Shown here: positions 1-9,900 of the stretch, in pieces
Layout of the letters: each line of letters starts with the position of its first letter
Position numbering within the stretch: position 1 is the first letter of the stretch
Assembly: GCA_016793265.1 (NCBI GenBank)
Contig: JAEUHT010000093.1
Span: 1 to 64,000 of the forward strand
Length of the DNA: 64,000 nucleotides
From: Planctomycetota bacterium
GTDB lineage: Bacteria > Planctomycetota > UBA1135 > UBA2386
Direction: 5' to 3'
Notes under the pieces: generated by a model
What the model was told of the DNA's origin: nothing
Seen by the model: only the letters and a program-made list of their open reading frames with translations
Database searches by the model: none
Program-made: the position numbers and the translations under genes

Positions 1-270
1 TTCGAGGTAGCCGTTGCTGCCGGACGTCGAGTCCATGTAGAGCAGGCCCTCGATGCCGCTGATCTGGTTCTCCAGCGTCGCGGCGACGGTCTGCTCCAGC
101 ACGGCGGCCGAGGCGCCGGGGTAGTTGGCGCGCACGATGACCTGCGGCGGCGCGATCTCGGGGTACTGCGCGATCGGCAGCACGCGCATCGCGGCGAGGC
201 CGGCGAGCACGACGATCAACGACAACACGGTGGCCAGGATCGGCCGTTCGATGAAGACGCGGGCGAACAT
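1..270 (-). CDS. RND multidrug efflux permease, N-terminal fragment (AcrB/MexB type)
   Basis: Ninety codons are visible before the window edge cuts the gene. The product starts MFARVFIERPILATVLSLIV, the usual first transmembrane helix of hydrophobe/amphiphile-efflux RND permeases, followed by a periplasmic stretch with the family pattern LPIAQYPEIAPPQV and ANYPGASA. Such permeases form inner-membrane trimers that use proton motive force to expel drugs or detergents through an adaptor and an outer-membrane channel. The ATG lies 3 nt downstream of the stop of the adaptor gene at 274-1488, so the two are surely co-transcribed. No outer-membrane partner is visible on this side. Family assignment is secure; the substrate cannot be told. 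Confidence 0.93.
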   Translation of the reverse strand, partial: MFARVFIERPILATVLSLIVVLAGLAAMRVLPIAQYPEIAPPQVIVRANYPGASAAVLEQTVAATLENQISGIEGLLYMDSTSGSNGYLE

Positions 271-273
271 CGT

Positions 274-1488
274 TCAGCGCCCCTCGCCCGACTGCGGCGG
301 CAGTGCCGGCGCGGCGGTCGCCCCGGGCGCCGCACCGCCCTCCGGCCGCAGCGTGATGGGCGCGCCCGGCGCGAACGCCAGCCGCACCAGGTGGTCGAGG
401 ATGACCCGATCGCCGGCGGCGAGCCCGGACTCGACGACCCAGGCCCGCTCGCCAGGGCCGGCCCCAGGTTCGTCGATCCAGTCGCCGACCTCGATCGACC
501 GCGGCTCGGCGACCAGCAGCTCCCCCTTGGTGACGGCGACGTAGACGATCTTGCCCTGCGCCCCTTCCTGCACGGCGCGCTGCGGCACCGCGAGCGCGTT
601 CTTGAGCACGGCGCCACGCAGCACGACGCGCACCGCCTGGCCGGCGAGCAGCCTCTTGTCGGGGTTCGGCAGCACCGCCCGTTGTGGGATCGTGCCGGTC
701 GCGACGTCGAGCTCGCTGCCGGAGAAGTCGATGCGGCCACCGCTGGCCAGCACGCTGCCGTCGCGGTGCAACACGTCGACGACGAACCCCGCCGCCGGCA
801 ACACCACCCGGCCCTGCTGCACGTCCCGATCGAGCCGCACCTGCTGGCTCTCGGTGCGCTGGAAGGTCACGTAGATCGGGTCGAGCTGCACCAGCGTGGT
901 CAGCACGGCGTCGGCGGTCGGCCCGACCAACGCCCCTTCGACGCGCCGCGCGTAGCCGATGCGGCCCGCGATCGGCGCCGTGATGCGCGTGTAGGAGAGG
1001 TCGACGAGCACCTGTTCGAGCCGCGCCTTGGCGGCGGTGAGCTCGGCCACGGCGATGCGGGCGGCGCTGTCGGCGTCGTCGGCCTCACGTTCGCTGGCGG
1101 CCTCGCTCGCCACCAGCGGCCGCAGCCGCTTCGCCTCGCGCGCGGTCTGCTCGACGCGCGCCTCGGCGGCCAGGATGTCGGCGCGCGCCGTCGCCTCCTG
1201 CGCCCGCAGCGGCCTGCCGTCGAGCTCGAACAGCAGGTCGCCGGCGGCGACGTCGCTGCCCTCGACGAAGCAGCGCTGGTCGAGGAAGCCGCTGGTGCGG
1301 GCGCGGATCTCCACCTCGCGCGAACCGCGCGACCGGGCCAGGTACTCGAGCGTGTATGGCAGATCCTGGGTCACCATCGTCCGCACCGTGACGGCGAGCG
1401 GCGGCGGCGGCGGCGGCCCCTCGGCAGGACGGCGGCAGGCGGCGAGGGCGACAACGGGGAGCAGCAGCAGGCGGGGCGTTCGCAGCAT
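274..1488 (-). CDS. RND efflux periplasmic adaptor lipoprotein (MexA/AcrA family)
   Basis: A 404-residue membrane-fusion protein bridging the RND permease and an outer-membrane channel. It begins with a lipoprotein signal ending VVALAAC (Cys18), then a proline-rich linker with a run of six prolines. A barrel-sandwich/lipoyl half (around residues 45-80, with SGFLDQRCFVEGSDVAAGDLL) follows, then an alpha-helical hairpin (about 90-150), the second lipoyl half (TRITAPIAGRIGYARRVEGA), a beta-barrel and a membrane-proximal domain ending near residue 385. I chose the ATG at 1488 because it directly precedes the signal peptide; the frame is open much further upstream but there it is antisense to the tetR gene. 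It is transcribed away from tetR across a palindromic operator, so derepression by pump substrates is the likely regulation (inference). Confidence 0.92.
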   Translation of the reverse strand: MLRTPRLLLLPVVALAACRRPAEGPPPPPPLAVTVRTMVTQDLPYTLEYLARSRGSREVEIRARTSGFLDQRCFVEGSDVAAGDLLFELDGRPLRAQEATARADILAAEARVEQTAREAKRLRPLVASEAASEREADDADSAARIAVAELTAAKARLEQVLVDLSYTRITAPIAGRIGYARRVEGALVGPTADAVLTTLVQLDPIYVTFQRTESQQVRLDRDVQQGRVVLPAAGFVVDVLHRDGSVLASGGRIDFSGSELDVATGTIPQRAVLPNPDKRLLAGQAVRVVLRGAVLKNALAVPQRAVQEGAQGKIVYVAVTKGELLVAEPRSIEVGDWIDEPGAGPGERAWVVESGLAAGDRVILDHLVRLAFAPGAPITLRPEGGAAPGATAAPALPPQSGEGR

Positions 1489-1522
1489 CAGGTGGCCCTT
1501 GGGGGTCGGAAGCAGGCGAGGA

Positions 1523-1550
1523 GAGATACATACATGCATGTATGTTTCAA
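1523..1550 (-). promoter_or_regulatory. Candidate promoter of the RND pump operon
   Basis: Read on the minus strand, TTGAAA (1550-1545) is followed after 16 nt by TATCTC (1528-1523). The spacer is almost entirely the 18-bp palindrome, so a repressor bound there would block RNA polymerase. Start of transcription would be about 30 nt before the adaptor ATG. The -10 match is weak and the sigma consensus of this organism is unknown. Confidence 0.4.
1528..1545. promoter_or_regulatory. TetR/AcrR-type operator palindrome
   Basis: ACATACATGCATGTATGT is a perfect 18-bp inverted repeat and an AT-rich island in very GC-rich DNA, placed between the divergent adaptor gene and tetR. Its arms resemble the TACATACA/TGTATGTA arms known for the E. 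coli AcrR operator, but without the central spacer. Together with the adjacent TetR gene this is strong positional evidence for an autoregulated repressor site. Confidence 0.8.
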
Positions 1551-1629
1551 GCGAGCCGGTAGGATTCCCGGCCGCTCCAGACCTCGCTCGCGGCGGCTTG
1601 ACGAATGCGCCGCCGCCGACTCGACGACC

Positions 1630-2292
1630 ATGGCCAGAAAAACCAAGGACGAAGCCCTCGCCACGCGCAGCCAGATCCTCGACGCCGCCGAACGGGTGTT
1701 CGGCGAACGTGGCGTCGCGCGCACGTCCCTGCACGAGATCGCCGAGAGCGCTGGCCTGACGCGCGGCGCCGTCTACTGGCACTTCAAGGACAAGTACGAC
1801 CTGCTGTCGGCCTTGTGGGAACGCTGTCGATTGCCGCTGGAAGCCGCCTTCGCCGAGATCGACGCCCAGTTGGTCGACGACCCGCTGGCGCGCATCCGCC
1901 AGAAGACGCGCGGCGTCGCCCGCAGCATCGTGCACGACCCGCGCACCCGCAACATGATGGGCATCGCCCTGCTGCGCTGCGAGATGGTCGACGAGATCGC
2001 CGCCTCGCGGGCGCGGCTGGTCGGCGAGCGCGACGCGTGCCTCGACAAGATCAGCAGCGAGTTCGCCGCCGCCATCCTGCAGGGCCAGCTGCGCAAAGGC
2101 ACCGACGCGCGCGCCGCCGCCATCAGCCTGCACGCGCTGATCGACGGCCTCTGTTACCACTGGCTGCTCGACCCGTCGCAGTTCGACTTCGAGGCCGTGG
2201 TCGCCGCCGCGACCGACCAGTGGCTCACGGGCCTCGGCGCGGTGTTGTCCCCGGGCAAAGCTGGACCGCGCCGACCCGCCCGGCGACGCTGA
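1630..2292 (+). CDS. TetR/AcrR family repressor of the divergent RND pump
   Basis: A 220-residue protein with an N-terminal TetR helix-turn-helix (about residues 10-58): RSQILDAAERVFGERGVART, then HEIAESAGLTRGAVYWHFKD, close to the AcrR/TtgR subgroup. The C-terminal ligand domain is helical and ends in a short basic tail. ATG at 1630 gives the canonical MARKTKDEA start; the reading frame extends upstream only through antisense of the adaptor gene. Divergent orientation from the RND operon and the palindrome at 1528-1545 make local autoregulation and pump repression very likely. It ends 4 nt before the next gene, so that small protein may be co-transcribed. Confidence 0.93.
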   Translation: MARKTKDEALATRSQILDAAERVFGERGVARTSLHEIAESAGLTRGAVYWHFKDKYDLLSALWERCRLPLEAAFAEIDAQLVDDPLARIRQKTRGVARSIVHDPRTRNMMGIALLRCEMVDEIAASRARLVGERDACLDKISSEFAAAILQGQLRKGTDARAAAISLHALIDGLCYHWLLDPSQFDFEAVVAAATDQWLTGLGAVLSPGKAGPRRPARRR

Positions 2293-2296
2293 CGGC

Positions 2297-3085
2297 ATGC
2301 GGCTCCCGCGCGCGCTGTTCGTCCCGTTCCTGCTGTCCCTGCTGCCCCTGCTGGCGGCCACCGTGCGCCCGCAGCAGCCGGCCGGCGTTGCCGACGACCA
2401 GGCGCCGCCGGCACCGGCGACGGGAGGCCCGCTGGCGCTGCCGCGCGGCACCGGCAACCTGAGCCCTGGCCCGGAGTGGGTCGTCGTGCGCGGCGACGAC
2501 ATCGCCGCCGAGTCGCGGCCGCAGGACCCCGCGGCGGAGCCGGGCCGCACGGTGTTGCGCGCCATGCTCGGCCAACTGCACAAGGACCGGCGCACGGCAG
2601 AGCACGTGCTGCTGCACCAGCCCGGCAAGACACCGGGCACGATCCGCGTCGTCAACGCCTACCCCGACGCCACGCGCGCGACCAGCGAAGAGGTGCTGCG
2701 CGCGGCCGAGTCGGTGCGCACAGCCGTGTTGCCGACGCTCGAGGGCCCCGGCGTCACGGTGTCCTACCGCGGCCACGGCGATGCCCGCCTGTTCCCGATC
2801 GGCAGCCTCGTGCTGCGCTTCGACCTGGCCCACGAGGCGACACGTTGGCACACCGACTTCCACGTCGTGCCGGCCGGCGACCACGTGCAGTACTTCGAGG
2901 TGCTCTACTTCGGCGACGACGACGACGGCGCTTTGGCGATCGAGGCCCTGCTGCGCACCTTCGACGGCGCCAGGGAAGCGCAGATGGACCCGATCGTACG
3001 CAACATGCTGATCGGCGGTCTCGCCGGCGGCCTGCTCGGCGTGATCATGGCGAAGCGGCGCCAACGGCGTCGCCAGACCGCGTAG
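2297..3085 (+). CDS. Exported hypothetical protein with C-terminal membrane segment
   Basis: 262 residues with no family I recognise. Residues 1-25 form a signal peptide (RALFVPFLLSLLPLLAATV). The middle is a soluble, mixed alpha/beta region containing HVVPAGDHVQYFEVLYFGDDDD. Near the C-terminus lies a glycine-rich hydrophobic segment, MLIGGLAGGLLGVIMAKRR, followed by a basic tail, which would place the tail in the cytoplasm with the bulk outside. It starts 4 nt after tetR and is probably translated from the same mRNA, which may tie it to envelope or efflux stress; that link is inference only. Confidence 0.7.
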   Translation: MRLPRALFVPFLLSLLPLLAATVRPQQPAGVADDQAPPAPATGGPLALPRGTGNLSPGPEWVVVRGDDIAAESRPQDPAAEPGRTVLRAMLGQLHKDRRTAEHVLLHQPGKTPGTIRVVNAYPDATRATSEEVLRAAESVRTAVLPTLEGPGVTVSYRGHGDARLFPIGSLVLRFDLAHEATRWHTDFHVVPAGDHVQYFEVLYFGDDDDGALAIEALLRTFDGAREAQMDPIVRNMLIGGLAGGLLGVIMAKRRQRRRQTA

Positions 3086-3099
3086 CGGCGGCGACGCAC

Positions 3100-4302
3100 T
3101 CAATGGCCCGGCGTGCGGGCGGGTCGGGCCCTGGCGGCGGCGCGGGCGCTGCCGCTGCGGGGCACCGCGGCGGCCGCCGCCGGCAGGTAGACCCGATCGA
3201 CGGCCGCGGCCAGCAGGCCGAACTGGCGCCGCGGCGCGGCCGCGCTGCAACCGACCCGGCCGAAGCGGCCGAGCAGCGAATGCCGCGCCAGCCCGTCGCA
3301 CAGCGTGGGCATGACCTGGGCGTGCAGGGTGGTGAGTTCGCCGACGAACACCACGTTGGCGTAGCCGAGCAGGTTGAGCGCGCCGGCGACGACCATCGAC
3401 AGCGCGTCGAGCGTCGCCGTGAGCCACGGCGGCAGGTCCCCGCCCTGCAGCGCGCGCTGCATCTCGTCCCAGTCGGCGCCGTGTTGCCCCGACGCCTCGC
3501 GGAAGCTGCGCAGCAGCCCGGCCCGCCCGGCCAGCGTCTCGATGCAGCCCAGCGCCCCGCAGCCGCAGCGGCGGAGGTTGCCCGGCACCGCGGTGTGGCC
3601 GATCTCGCCGCGCAGCGGCGACGGCCCCGCCTGCAGGTAACGATCGGCGACGGCCGCGCAGCCGACCCCGTCACCGAGGTCGACGAGCAGGAAGTGGTCG
3701 GCGGCCTCGGGGCAGCCGAGGTGGCCGAGCGCCTGCGCCTGCGCCTCGTGCACCGCGTGCACCGGCGCCGCGAAGTCCTGCGCCAGCCCGGCCAGCAGTT
3801 CGCGGCCCTCGGTCCAGTGCAGGTTCGGCGAGTAGACGACGGCGCCGGACTCGACGTCGAGCACACCGGGAACGGTGACCATCACCGCGCGCGGCGCCGG
3901 CGCCCGCGGCTCGCGGCAGCGCCGCAGTTCGCCGCGCAGCGCGTCGAGGCTCGCATGCGCCGGCAGCTGCCAGTGCTGCTGCGGCCCCGCGGCCCCACCG
4001 AGGCCGAAGCGATAGACCAGCGTGCGCCGCACCCCGAGTTCGATGCCGACCAGATCACACGCAGGGTTCGGCGCCACGCGCAATGGCGGCCGCCCTTGCC
4101 CCGCCACCAGCGCGTCGCCGGCGCGCACGAAGCACCCGAGCGAGAGCAGCTGGTCGACGACCTTGCCGATGGTCATCTGCGTCAGCCCCGTTCGCGTCGC
4201 CAGTTCGGGCTTGCTGCACGGCCATTGCTGCAGCGCCGCCAGCAACACCGACCTCGCGTTCTGCAGGCGAAGGGCGGTAGCCTGGTTGGGGATCGGGGTC
4301 AT
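3100..4302 (-). CDS. ROK family transcriptional regulator (NagC/XylR-like)
   Basis: 400 residues: an N-terminal MarR-like winged helix (about 18-60, SKPELATRTGLTQMTIGKVV) joined to a ROK sugar-kinase fold (about 80-375). The zinc-binding signature GEIGHTAVPG...CGCGALGCIETLAG lies near residues 232-256. The motif that in ROK kinases holds the catalytic aspartate (ENDANAAALGE-like) reads VHEAQAQALGH here, with Asp replaced by Glu, so it is more likely a sugar-sensing repressor than a kinase. The ATG at 4302 is supported by an excellent Shine-Dalgarno AAGGAGA at 4312-4306; the upstream in-frame extension lacks one. It faces the TolC-ABC operon, and its target is unknown. The C-terminal tail after about residue 375 is low-complexity Ala/Arg/Pro. 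Confidence 0.88.
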   Translation of the reverse strand: MTPIPNQATALRLQNARSVLLAALQQWPCSKPELATRTGLTQMTIGKVVDQLLSLGCFVRAGDALVAGQGRPPLRVAPNPACDLVGIELGVRRTLVYRFGLGGAAGPQQHWQLPAHASLDALRGELRRCREPRAPAPRAVMVTVPGVLDVESGAVVYSPNLHWTEGRELLAGLAQDFAAPVHAVHEAQAQALGHLGCPEAADHFLLVDLGDGVGCAAVADRYLQAGPSPLRGEIGHTAVPGNLRRCGCGALGCIETLAGRAGLLRSFREASGQHGADWDEMQRALQGGDLPPWLTATLDALSMVVAGALNLLGYANVVFVGELTTLHAQVMPTLCDGLARHSLLGRFGRVGCSAAAPRRQFGLLAAAVDRVYLPAAAAAVPRSGSARAAARARPARTPGH

Positions 4303-4646
4303 ACGTCTCCTTGCTCGCGCGGGATGATGCGCAACCCTCCGGCAAGAAGCGAGCGACGGCAGGACATTCTGCCCCATCACCCGCCCGCGTTGCCCGGCGC
4401 CTCATCCTGCCGATGCCATCGTTGGCGGGCGATCCTTACACCAACCGGCACTGTCGGTTCCATAGCGCTATACGCAATGGTTCCCCAACCCGACCTGGCC
4501 TGGGGCGACCGTGATCCTGCTAGACTCGCCGCTGGCGCCGGCGGCCGTGCGGCGCTCCGTGTGGGCGACGGAAGATCGTCGGCGCACGAGCGTCCATGCG
4601 TGCCCTTCCCCGAACCCCCATCGAGGTCCGCCCCAGACCTCAGCCA
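4303..4646. promoter_or_regulatory. Divergent intergenic region with two dyads
   Basis: The 344-nt region lies between the ROK regulator and the TolC-ABC operon. It holds an imperfect 17-nt palindrome AACCGGCACTGTCGGTT (4443-4459, one mismatched pair), followed 2 nt later by the perfect 10-nt palindrome ATAGCGCTAT (4462-4471). They are in a locally less GC-rich stretch about 180 nt upstream of the TolC start, so they are candidate operator sites, possibly for the ROK regulator. If translation of the TolC gene starts at the alternative ATG 4596, the region shrinks by 51 nt. No other gene is seen here. Confidence 0.35.
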
Positions 4647-6260
4647 ATGCCCCACCGCCGGTTGCGTGCCTTCACGCTGTTGCCGATCACCTGGCTGTCT
4701 GCCTGCGGTGCCGCCAGCTACGCGGCCGACGCCGACCAGGAAGTGCAGCAACTGCTCGCCGTCGAGACGCAGCGCACGCTCGGCGACCGCGCCGGCTGGG
4801 TCGTGCAACCGCAGCTCGCGCCGGCGGCAGAACCTGCGCCGGTGGCGTCGGCAGCCGGCCAGGACGCCGTCCCCGCCGCGCCGCCGGTGGCGGGGGCTGC
4901 TGCGCCAGTGCGCCAGTTCGACCTGCGTTCGGCCCTGGCCACCGCCGTCAGCCAGAACCGCGAGTTCCTGGCCCGCCGCGAGGGACTGTTCCGCTCCGGC
5001 CTGTCGCTGGCGCTGACGCGCTTCCAGTTCGGCCCGCAGTTCCAGTCGGCCTTGTCCTACCTGTTGCCGCTGTCGCAGGGCGGCGTCGGCAGCAACCAGG
5101 CGAACGTCAGCTTGTCGGCCAGCCAGATCCTGCCCACCGGCGGCAGCGTGGCGGTCAACGGCGGCCTCGGCGCGACCTGGCCGTTCGGCCCCGACGCCGC
5201 CGACGCCAGCTACGGCAGCAGCGCCGGGGTCACGCTGCAGCAGCCGTTGCTGCGCGGCGCCGGCCGCGACATCGCCTACGAGTCGCTGACCCAGGCCGAA
5301 CGCGACATCACCTACCAGATCCGCGACTTCGAGAACTTCCGCGAGTCGTTCACGATCCAGGTCACGCAGCGCTTCTTCTCGCTGACCAGCCAGAAGAAGA
5401 CGCTCGCCAACGAGGACCGCAACTACGAGTCGGCGGTGTTCGATCGCAAGAAGGCGGAGGCGCTGCAACAGGTCGGGCGCAACAGCGAGCAGGAGGTGTT
5501 CCGGGCCCGCCGCCGCGAGATCGAGGCCAAGGACCAGCTCATCAACGCGCGCGCCGACTACGACCGCGCGCTCGACGACTTCAAGATCCTGCTCGGCCTG
5601 CCGACCGACGTCGTGCTCGACATCGCCGACGAAGAGCCGCCGTACGAGCCGGTGCGCTTCGAGGTCGGCTCCGCGGTGGCCGCGGCGCTGCACAACCGCC
5701 TCGACCTCATCACCGCGCGGCAGCAGGTCGAGGACGTCGAGCGCGCGCTGCGCATCAGCGAGAACTCGCTGCTGCCCGACCTCGATCTGACCGCCAGCTT
5801 CGGCCTCACCGGCGATGCCGACCGCGTCGGCGACGCCGCGCCCGACGCCTGGTCGTCGCAGGTCGGCCTGTCGATGGAGGTGCCCCTGCAGCGCAAGTCG
5901 CAGCGCAACGCCTACCGTTCGGCCCTGATCTCGCTCGAGCAGGCGCGCCGCAACCTGCGCCTGACCGAGGACCAACTCGAGCTCGACATCCGCGACGCCG
6001 TGCGCCGGCTGCGCAGCCTCGAGGAGCGCGTCACGCTGCAGCAGGGCCAGATCGAGCAGGAGCGCGGCGCGGTGACCGTGATGGAGATCCGCTACGAAGC
6101 CGGTCAGGTCGACAACCGCGACCTGCTCGAAGCACGGCAGGCGCTGATCGACGCGCAGAACGCGCTGATCCGGCTCAAGGTCGAGCACTTCGTGGCGCGG
6201 CTGAACCTGCTGAAGGACATGGGCATCTTCTTCGTCGACGACCGAGGCATGTGGCGATGA
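4647..6260 (+). CDS. TolC family outer-membrane efflux lipoprotein
   Basis: About 537 residues. The N-terminus MPHRRLRAFTLLPITWLSAC is a lipoprotein signal (LSAC), followed by an Ala/Pro-rich linker and two outer-membrane-efflux repeats rich in long amphipathic helices and beta strands. Typical features are FDLRSALATAVSQNREFLAR near the start of repeat one, GVTLQQPLLRGAGRDIAYES, and the second repeat with LDLITARQQVEDVERALRIS and RYEAGQVDNRDLLEARQALI. TolC trimers form the outer-membrane channel for tripartite pumps; here the partners are the adaptor and the ABC proteins directly downstream. ATG 4647 was preferred for the clean lipobox; ATG 4596 is in frame and cannot be excluded. The stop overlaps the next start as ATGA. 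Confidence 0.9.
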   Translation: MPHRRLRAFTLLPITWLSACGAASYAADADQEVQQLLAVETQRTLGDRAGWVVQPQLAPAAEPAPVASAAGQDAVPAAPPVAGAAAPVRQFDLRSALATAVSQNREFLARREGLFRSGLSLALTRFQFGPQFQSALSYLLPLSQGGVGSNQANVSLSASQILPTGGSVAVNGGLGATWPFGPDAADASYGSSAGVTLQQPLLRGAGRDIAYESLTQAERDITYQIRDFENFRESFTIQVTQRFFSLTSQKKTLANEDRNYESAVFDRKKAEALQQVGRNSEQEVFRARRREIEAKDQLINARADYDRALDDFKILLGLPTDVVLDIADEEPPYEPVRFEVGSAVAAALHNRLDLITARQQVEDVERALRISENSLLPDLDLTASFGLTGDADRVGDAAPDAWSSQVGLSMEVPLQRKSQRNAYRSALISLEQARRNLRLTEDQLELDIRDAVRRLRSLEERVTLQQGQIEQERGAVTVMEIRYEAGQVDNRDLLEARQALIDAQNALIRLKVEHFVARLNLLKDMGIFFVDDRGMWR

Positions 6261-7794
6261 ACCGAACACTGTTGATGGGCACCGTGGCGCTCGGCATCGC
6301 CGCCACCTGGCTGCTGTGGCCCTCCCACGCCGCCGCCGCCGCGCCGGTGTCGCCGAACGAGCTGTTCGCGGCCCGCCGCGGCGACCTCAACATCGTGCTG
6401 ACCGAGAACGGCACCATGGTGGCGAAGGAGTCGCAGAAGGTCTCGACCAAGGTCAACGGCGAGAGCAAGGTGACCTTCCTGATCGAAGAGGGCAAGGAGG
6501 TCAAGGAGGGCGAGGTGGTCTGCCGGCTCGACGCCACGCAGCTGCAGAGCCAGCTCGAGCAGGTCAACCTCGACATCCTGCAGACCGAGGCGAGCCTGAA
6601 GTCGGCGAAGACCGAGCTGGAGATCCAGGAGGTCGAGAACGAGGCCAACCTGAAGAAGGCCGCCAACGACCTCGACAAGGCGAAGAAGGAGAAGGAGAAG
6701 TTCGTCGACGGCGAGGCACCGCAGCAGCGCCGCAAGCTCGAGGTCGACCTCAAGGACGCCGAGACCGCGTTCGTGCGCGCCAAGAAGAAGCTCGACGACT
6801 CGAAGAAGCTGGAGGCGCAGAACTACGTCAAGAAGACCGAGGTCGAGGACGACCAGATCGCCTTCGAACGCACCGAGGTGCAGCGCGAGAGCGCCAAGGT
6901 CGCGCTCGACATGTTCGACAAGTACACCTACCCGATGTCGATGACCGACTTCGAGACCAAGGTCGCCGACGCCGACCGCGGGCTCACCACCGCGCAGAAG
7001 CGAGGCGACACCACGCTGGACGGCAAGCGCGTCGCCGTGCAGCAGGTCGAGAAGCGGCTGAAGGCGCAGAACGAGCAGAAGAAGCAGCGCGAGGAGGACC
7101 TCGCCAACATGGAGATGAAGGCGCCCTGCCCCGGCATCGTCGTCTACGGCGACCCGCACGAGCCGTGGTACCGCGACCGCATCAAGGTCGGCGGCTCGGT
7201 GTGGAGCGGCTTCACGGTGCTGACCATCCCCGACCTGCGCGTGATGCAGGTCAAACTGCACGTGCACGAGGCCGACATCAGCAAGCTGAAGGTCGACCTC
7301 GCCGCCACGGTCACCACCGACTCGTATCCGGGCCTGCGCCTGCTCGGCAAGGTCAGCAAGATCGCCACCGTCGCCAGCTCCGACGGCGACTGGGGTTCGT
7401 CCGAGGTCAAGAAGTTCGACGTCGAGGTCACGCTGGAGCCCCGGGACGTGCAGCTGCGCCCCGGCATCAGCGCCAAGTGCGAGATCCACGTCGAGACGCT
7501 GGCCAACGTGGTCCACGTGCCGCTGCAGAGCGTGTTCGCCGAGGACGGCGTGCACTACTGCCACGTCGCCACGCCGGGCAAGGGCCCGCAGAAGCGCAAG
7601 GTCGAGGTCGGCAAGAGCAACGACGTCTACATCGAGGTCACCGCCGGTCTCGCCGAGGGTGAGCAGGTGCTGCTCTACAACCCGATGCTGCCCGGCAGCC
7701 AGGAAGCCGAGCCGGCCAAGGACACTCCCGAGGCGGCGCGGCCGGCGCCGGCGACGACCGCCGAAGCCACGGCCCCGCAGGCGAAGTCCGGCGA

Positions 7795-7798
<4 letters not shown>
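6257..7798 (+). CDS. HlyD/MacA-like periplasmic adaptor with long coiled coil
   Basis: 513 residues, anchored by an N-terminal hydrophobic segment (MGTVALGIAATWLLWPSHAAAAA). A lipoyl half-motif follows (VNGESKVTFLIEEGKEVKEG), then an unusually long, charged helical region of about 200 residues rich in Lys and Glu that should form the coiled-coil hairpin. The second lipoyl half comes next (NMEMKAPCPGIVVYGDPHEP), then beta-barrel and membrane-proximal parts ending with an Ala/Pro tail. Such adaptors link a MacB-type ABC permease to TolC. ATGA overlaps at both ends, with the TolC stop and with the ATPase start, show tight translational coupling in a four-gene operon. Confidence 0.9.
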
Positions 7799-8510
<712 letters not shown>

Positions 8511-8526
<16 letters not shown>

Positions 8527-9782
8527 TCGTCGAGGCCTCGCGCAACCTGATGCGCCACAAGCTGCGCTCGCTGCTGACCGCGCTCGGCATCATCTTCGGC
8601 ATCGCCTCGGTGATCTCGATGGTGTCGGCGGGCGAAGGCGCGCGCCGGCAGATCCTCGACCAGATCAACGAGCTCGGCACCAACAACATCATCGTCAACG
8701 CCAAGAAGCCGCCGGCCAAGCAGAGCGCCAAGACCGAAGAGGGCGGCCGCTCCGGCATCGAGTACGGGCTGACCTTCCGCGACCTGCACCAGATGCGCGA
8801 GACGCTGCCGGGCCTGGTCGACGCCTTGCCCGTGCACGACGTCAAGGACTGGCTCTGGTTCAAGAGCCGCCGCGTCGAGGCCCGCATCCGCGGCGTCACC
8901 CAGAGCTACTTCCGCCGCCTCAACCTGGTGCCGAGGCTCGGCCGCACGCTCGACGACCACGACGAACTCGAACGGGCCCGCGTCTGCGTCGTGCGCGAGC
9001 GCGTGCTCGAAGAGGCCCGCTACGTCGGCGACCCGCTCAAGCTGCAGCTCAAGATCGGCGCCGAGTACTACCAGGTCATCGGCGTGCTGCCCGACTTCGC
9101 CGCGAAGAACCCCGACCGTTCGATGCTCGGCCTCGACGACCGCGCGCTCGAGGTCTACGTGCCGTTCGAGACCGTCGTCGACCGCCTCGGCCTGACCAAG
9201 GGCACCTTCGAGTCCGGCACCTACGAGGTCTCCCGCGTCGAGCTGCACCAGATCGTCTGCACCGTCGCCGACGAGAACGCGGTCACCGCCGTCGCCCGCG
9301 GCGTGCAGCAGATCCTCGCCACCTTCCACCCGCGCCGCGACTACGAGGTCGTGGTGCCGATCGAGCTGCTGCAGTCGCGCGCCGCCGCGCAGCGCACCTT
9401 CGACATCGTGTTGCCGGTGATCGCCGGCATCGCGCTGCTGGTCGGCGGCATCGGCATCCTCAACATCATGCTGGCCAGCGTCACCGAACGAACGCGCGAG
9501 ATCGGCATCCGCCGCGCCATCGGCGCCACGCGCTTCGACATCACGCTGCAGTTCCTGGTCGAGACGGTGATGCTGGCGCTGGTCGGCGGCGTGCTCGGCA
9601 TCCTGCTCGGCGTCGCCGGCGTCAAAGTGATCGAACAGGCGACCGACTGGAAGCCCGTGATCACGCCCGGCGCGGTGCTGGTGTCGCTGCTGATCTCGTG
9701 CGCCACCGGCGTCGCCTTCGGCATCTACCCGGCGCGCCGCGCGGCGATGATGGACCCGGTGCGCGCCCTGCGGCACGAGTGA
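8511..9782 (+). CDS. MacB-like ABC transporter permease
   Basis: 423 residues. One transmembrane helix near residues 18-42 (HKLRSLLTALGIIFGIASVI) precedes a large MacB periplasmic core domain, and three helices lie at the C-terminus (about 297-320, 350-375, 385-405). The FtsX-family signature GGIGILNIMLASVTERTREI is followed by GIRRAIGATRFDI, and the end FGIYPARRAAMMDPVRALRH is typical. With the ATPase it should form a dimer of heterodimers driving extrusion of a peptide, lipid or drug through adaptor and TolC. It is the last gene of the operon; a strong hairpin follows 54 nt after the stop. Confidence 0.94.
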
Positions 9783-9836
9783 CCACTGCCGCCACCGCCG
9801 CTGCCCCGCGCCCGCTCGCCCCAGCCTGTCGCCGTT

Positions 9837-9864
9837 GAGCCGCGCCCGTTGCGGGCGTCGGCTC
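9837..9864 (+). terminator. Strong hairpin between convergent genes
   Basis: GAGCCGCGCCCG, loop TTG, then CGGGCG-T-CGGCTC forms a 12-bp stem with one bulged base. It sits between the ABC permease stop (9782) and the convergent stop at 9901, where a terminator is expected. There is no U-tract on either strand, so the mode of termination is uncertain. Confidence 0.6.
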
Positions 9865-9900
9865 CAACCCAGGCGGGCCAAGCCCGTGATCCGCCCGTCC

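Noticed and set aside
1402-1425. Run of GGC triplets as a microsatellite
   Set aside because: It encodes the polyproline linker of the adaptor lipoprotein, a normal feature of such linkers in GC-rich genomes.
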